Origin: Methanosarcinales archaeon
GTDB taxonomy: Archaea; Halobacteriota; Methanosarcinia; Methanosarcinales; Methanosarcinaceae
NCBI GenBank assembly: GCA_012329085.1
Contig: JAAXQB010000364.1
Location: forward strand, 1 to 6,808
Reading direction: 5' to 3'
Length of the DNA stretch: 6,808 nt
In this document: piece by piece, positions 6,413 to 6,808 of the stretch
How the letters are laid out: each line of letters opens with the position of its first letter
How positions within the stretch are numbered: the first letter of the stretch is position 1
Translations under genes and position numbers: made by a program
Notes under the pieces: generated by a model
Database searches by the model: none
Told to the model about the DNA's origin: nothing
What the model saw: the letters and a program-made list of their open reading frames with translations, nothing else

Positions 6413-6620
6413 TTTTATTCAGTTGGTTTTTTTTCAGAAAAATACAATTTAGAAAAAATAAAAATGCGGCATATGGGTGAGCACATCATTATTGTTTTAG
6501 ATAATGCAACATATAATCGTGTAAAATATACAAAATTATTTGTAGAATGAAATACAATTAAACTTTTTTTTCATACTGCCATATCCACCCAATCTTGACA
6601 TTGTTGAAAGATTATGGAAA
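6413..6620 (+). pseudogene. IS630-family transposase remnant (C-terminal DDE part)
   Basis: One plus-strand frame gives EKIKMRHMGEHIIIVLDNAT (6452-6511) followed by YNRVKYTKLFVE, then TGA at 6548-6550 and NTIKLFF. After a +1 shift it continues LPYPPNLDIVERLWKK (6576-6623). This is the C-terminal catalytic half of IS630 transposases: the Asp of VLDNA (codon at 6500) and the Glu of VERLW (codon at 6606) are the second and third DDE residues. The N-terminal half is missing or unrecognisable. The sequence stops matching exactly where the hairpin repeat begins (6621). Dead element, with one stop and one frameshift at least. Confidence 0.8.
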
Positions 6621-6686
6621 AAACGCACATTCGTTCCGAATGAACAAACGCACATTCGTTCCGAATGAGCTATCAAAGATTTTCTT
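6621..6686 (-). repeat. Hairpin repeat, inverted copy 4 (two tandem 25-bp palindromic units plus tail)
   Basis: AAACGCACATTCGTTCCGAATGA occurs twice with a 25-base period (6621 and 6646), each with the palindrome CATTCGTTCCGAATG (6628-6642 and 6653-6667). GCTATCAAAGATTTTCTT (6669-6686) is the exact reverse complement of the tail of copy 1 (2283-2300). The unit is thus inverted relative to the copies at 2210-2635. Confidence 0.8.
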
Positions 6687-6808
6687 TATCGCTCAATTTT
6701 CATTGGTTCAATCCATGCAGATTTATTTACATGCCTTAAAACAAACTATTCCATTGCTGTGACTTGGTCAATGATATTTCTATCAAAAAAGTTCACATCA
6801 ATAAATTC
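6686..6808 (-). pseudogene. 3' end of an unidentified minus-strand reading frame with one in-frame TAG
   Basis: Read on the minus strand from the window edge: EFIDVNFFDRNIIDQVTAME, TAG (6746-6748), FVLRHVNKSAWIEPMKIER, then TAA (6686-6688). The residue mix is protein-like, and only one stop interrupts about 40 codons in DNA where random frames stop often. I do not recognise the family. It could be a pseudogene end, or a real gene end whose TAG is read as pyrrolysine or follows a sequence change. The hairpin repeat abuts its stop. Confidence 0.4.

Noticed and set aside
6621..6670. Two 25-bp direct repeats as a minimal CRISPR array
   Set aside because: Only two units, spaced by two bases with no spacer of usable size; each is a palindrome and the same motif is dispersed elsewhere.

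Overview
The window is very AT-rich and reads as a methanogenic archaeon of the Methanosarcinales/Methanomicrobiales side. The diagnostic pair is a cysteate synthase (848-2182) followed by the start of sulfopyruvate decarboxylase ComD (1-439), both on the minus strand. Together they represent the cysteate branch of coenzyme M biosynthesis, which is used by those orders and not by class I methanogens. All intact genes are on the minus strand, and several have archaeal-style T-rich tracts after their stops.

Layout, left to right. 1-439: 5' part of comD, cut by the window edge. 440-847: very AT-rich spacer with no gene. 848-2182: cysteate synthase. 2183-2876: gene-free stretch packed with copies of a hairpin repeat (core palindrome CATTCG-GAA-CGAATG) and a decayed transposon end. 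2877-4999: a tight three-gene operon, transcribed in the order ABC-type ATPase, P-loop GTPase with cysteine motifs, and [4Fe-4S] protein. 5012-5881: a heavily decayed substrate-binding protein gene of the nitrate/sulfonate/taurine (SsuA/TauA-like) type, directly upstream of and co-directional with the trio, with its ribosome-binding site still present. 5882-6808: mostly debris, comprising a coding-like remnant, a 107-bp MITE with TA target duplication, the C-terminal piece of an IS630-family transposase, an inverted copy of the hairpin repeat, and the 3' end of an unidentified minus-strand reading frame.

How the genes fit together. Cysteate synthase makes L-cysteate from O-phosphoserine and sulfite; a transaminase not in this window gives sulfopyruvate; ComD/E decarboxylates it to sulfoacetaldehyde on the way to coenzyme M. 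The ABC/GTPase/Fe-S trio has no permease and no recognised enzyme partner here. Two NTPases plus an iron-sulfur protein resemble a metallocluster assembly or reductive-activation module. The dead binding protein at the head of the operon suggests the module was once coupled to uptake of a small anion or sulfonate. That role is inference.

The amount of decay (a transporter pseudogene, several transposon remnants, long AT-rich spacers) beside intact core genes suggests a genome under reduction or drift, for example a host-associated methanogen. The window alone cannot prove this.
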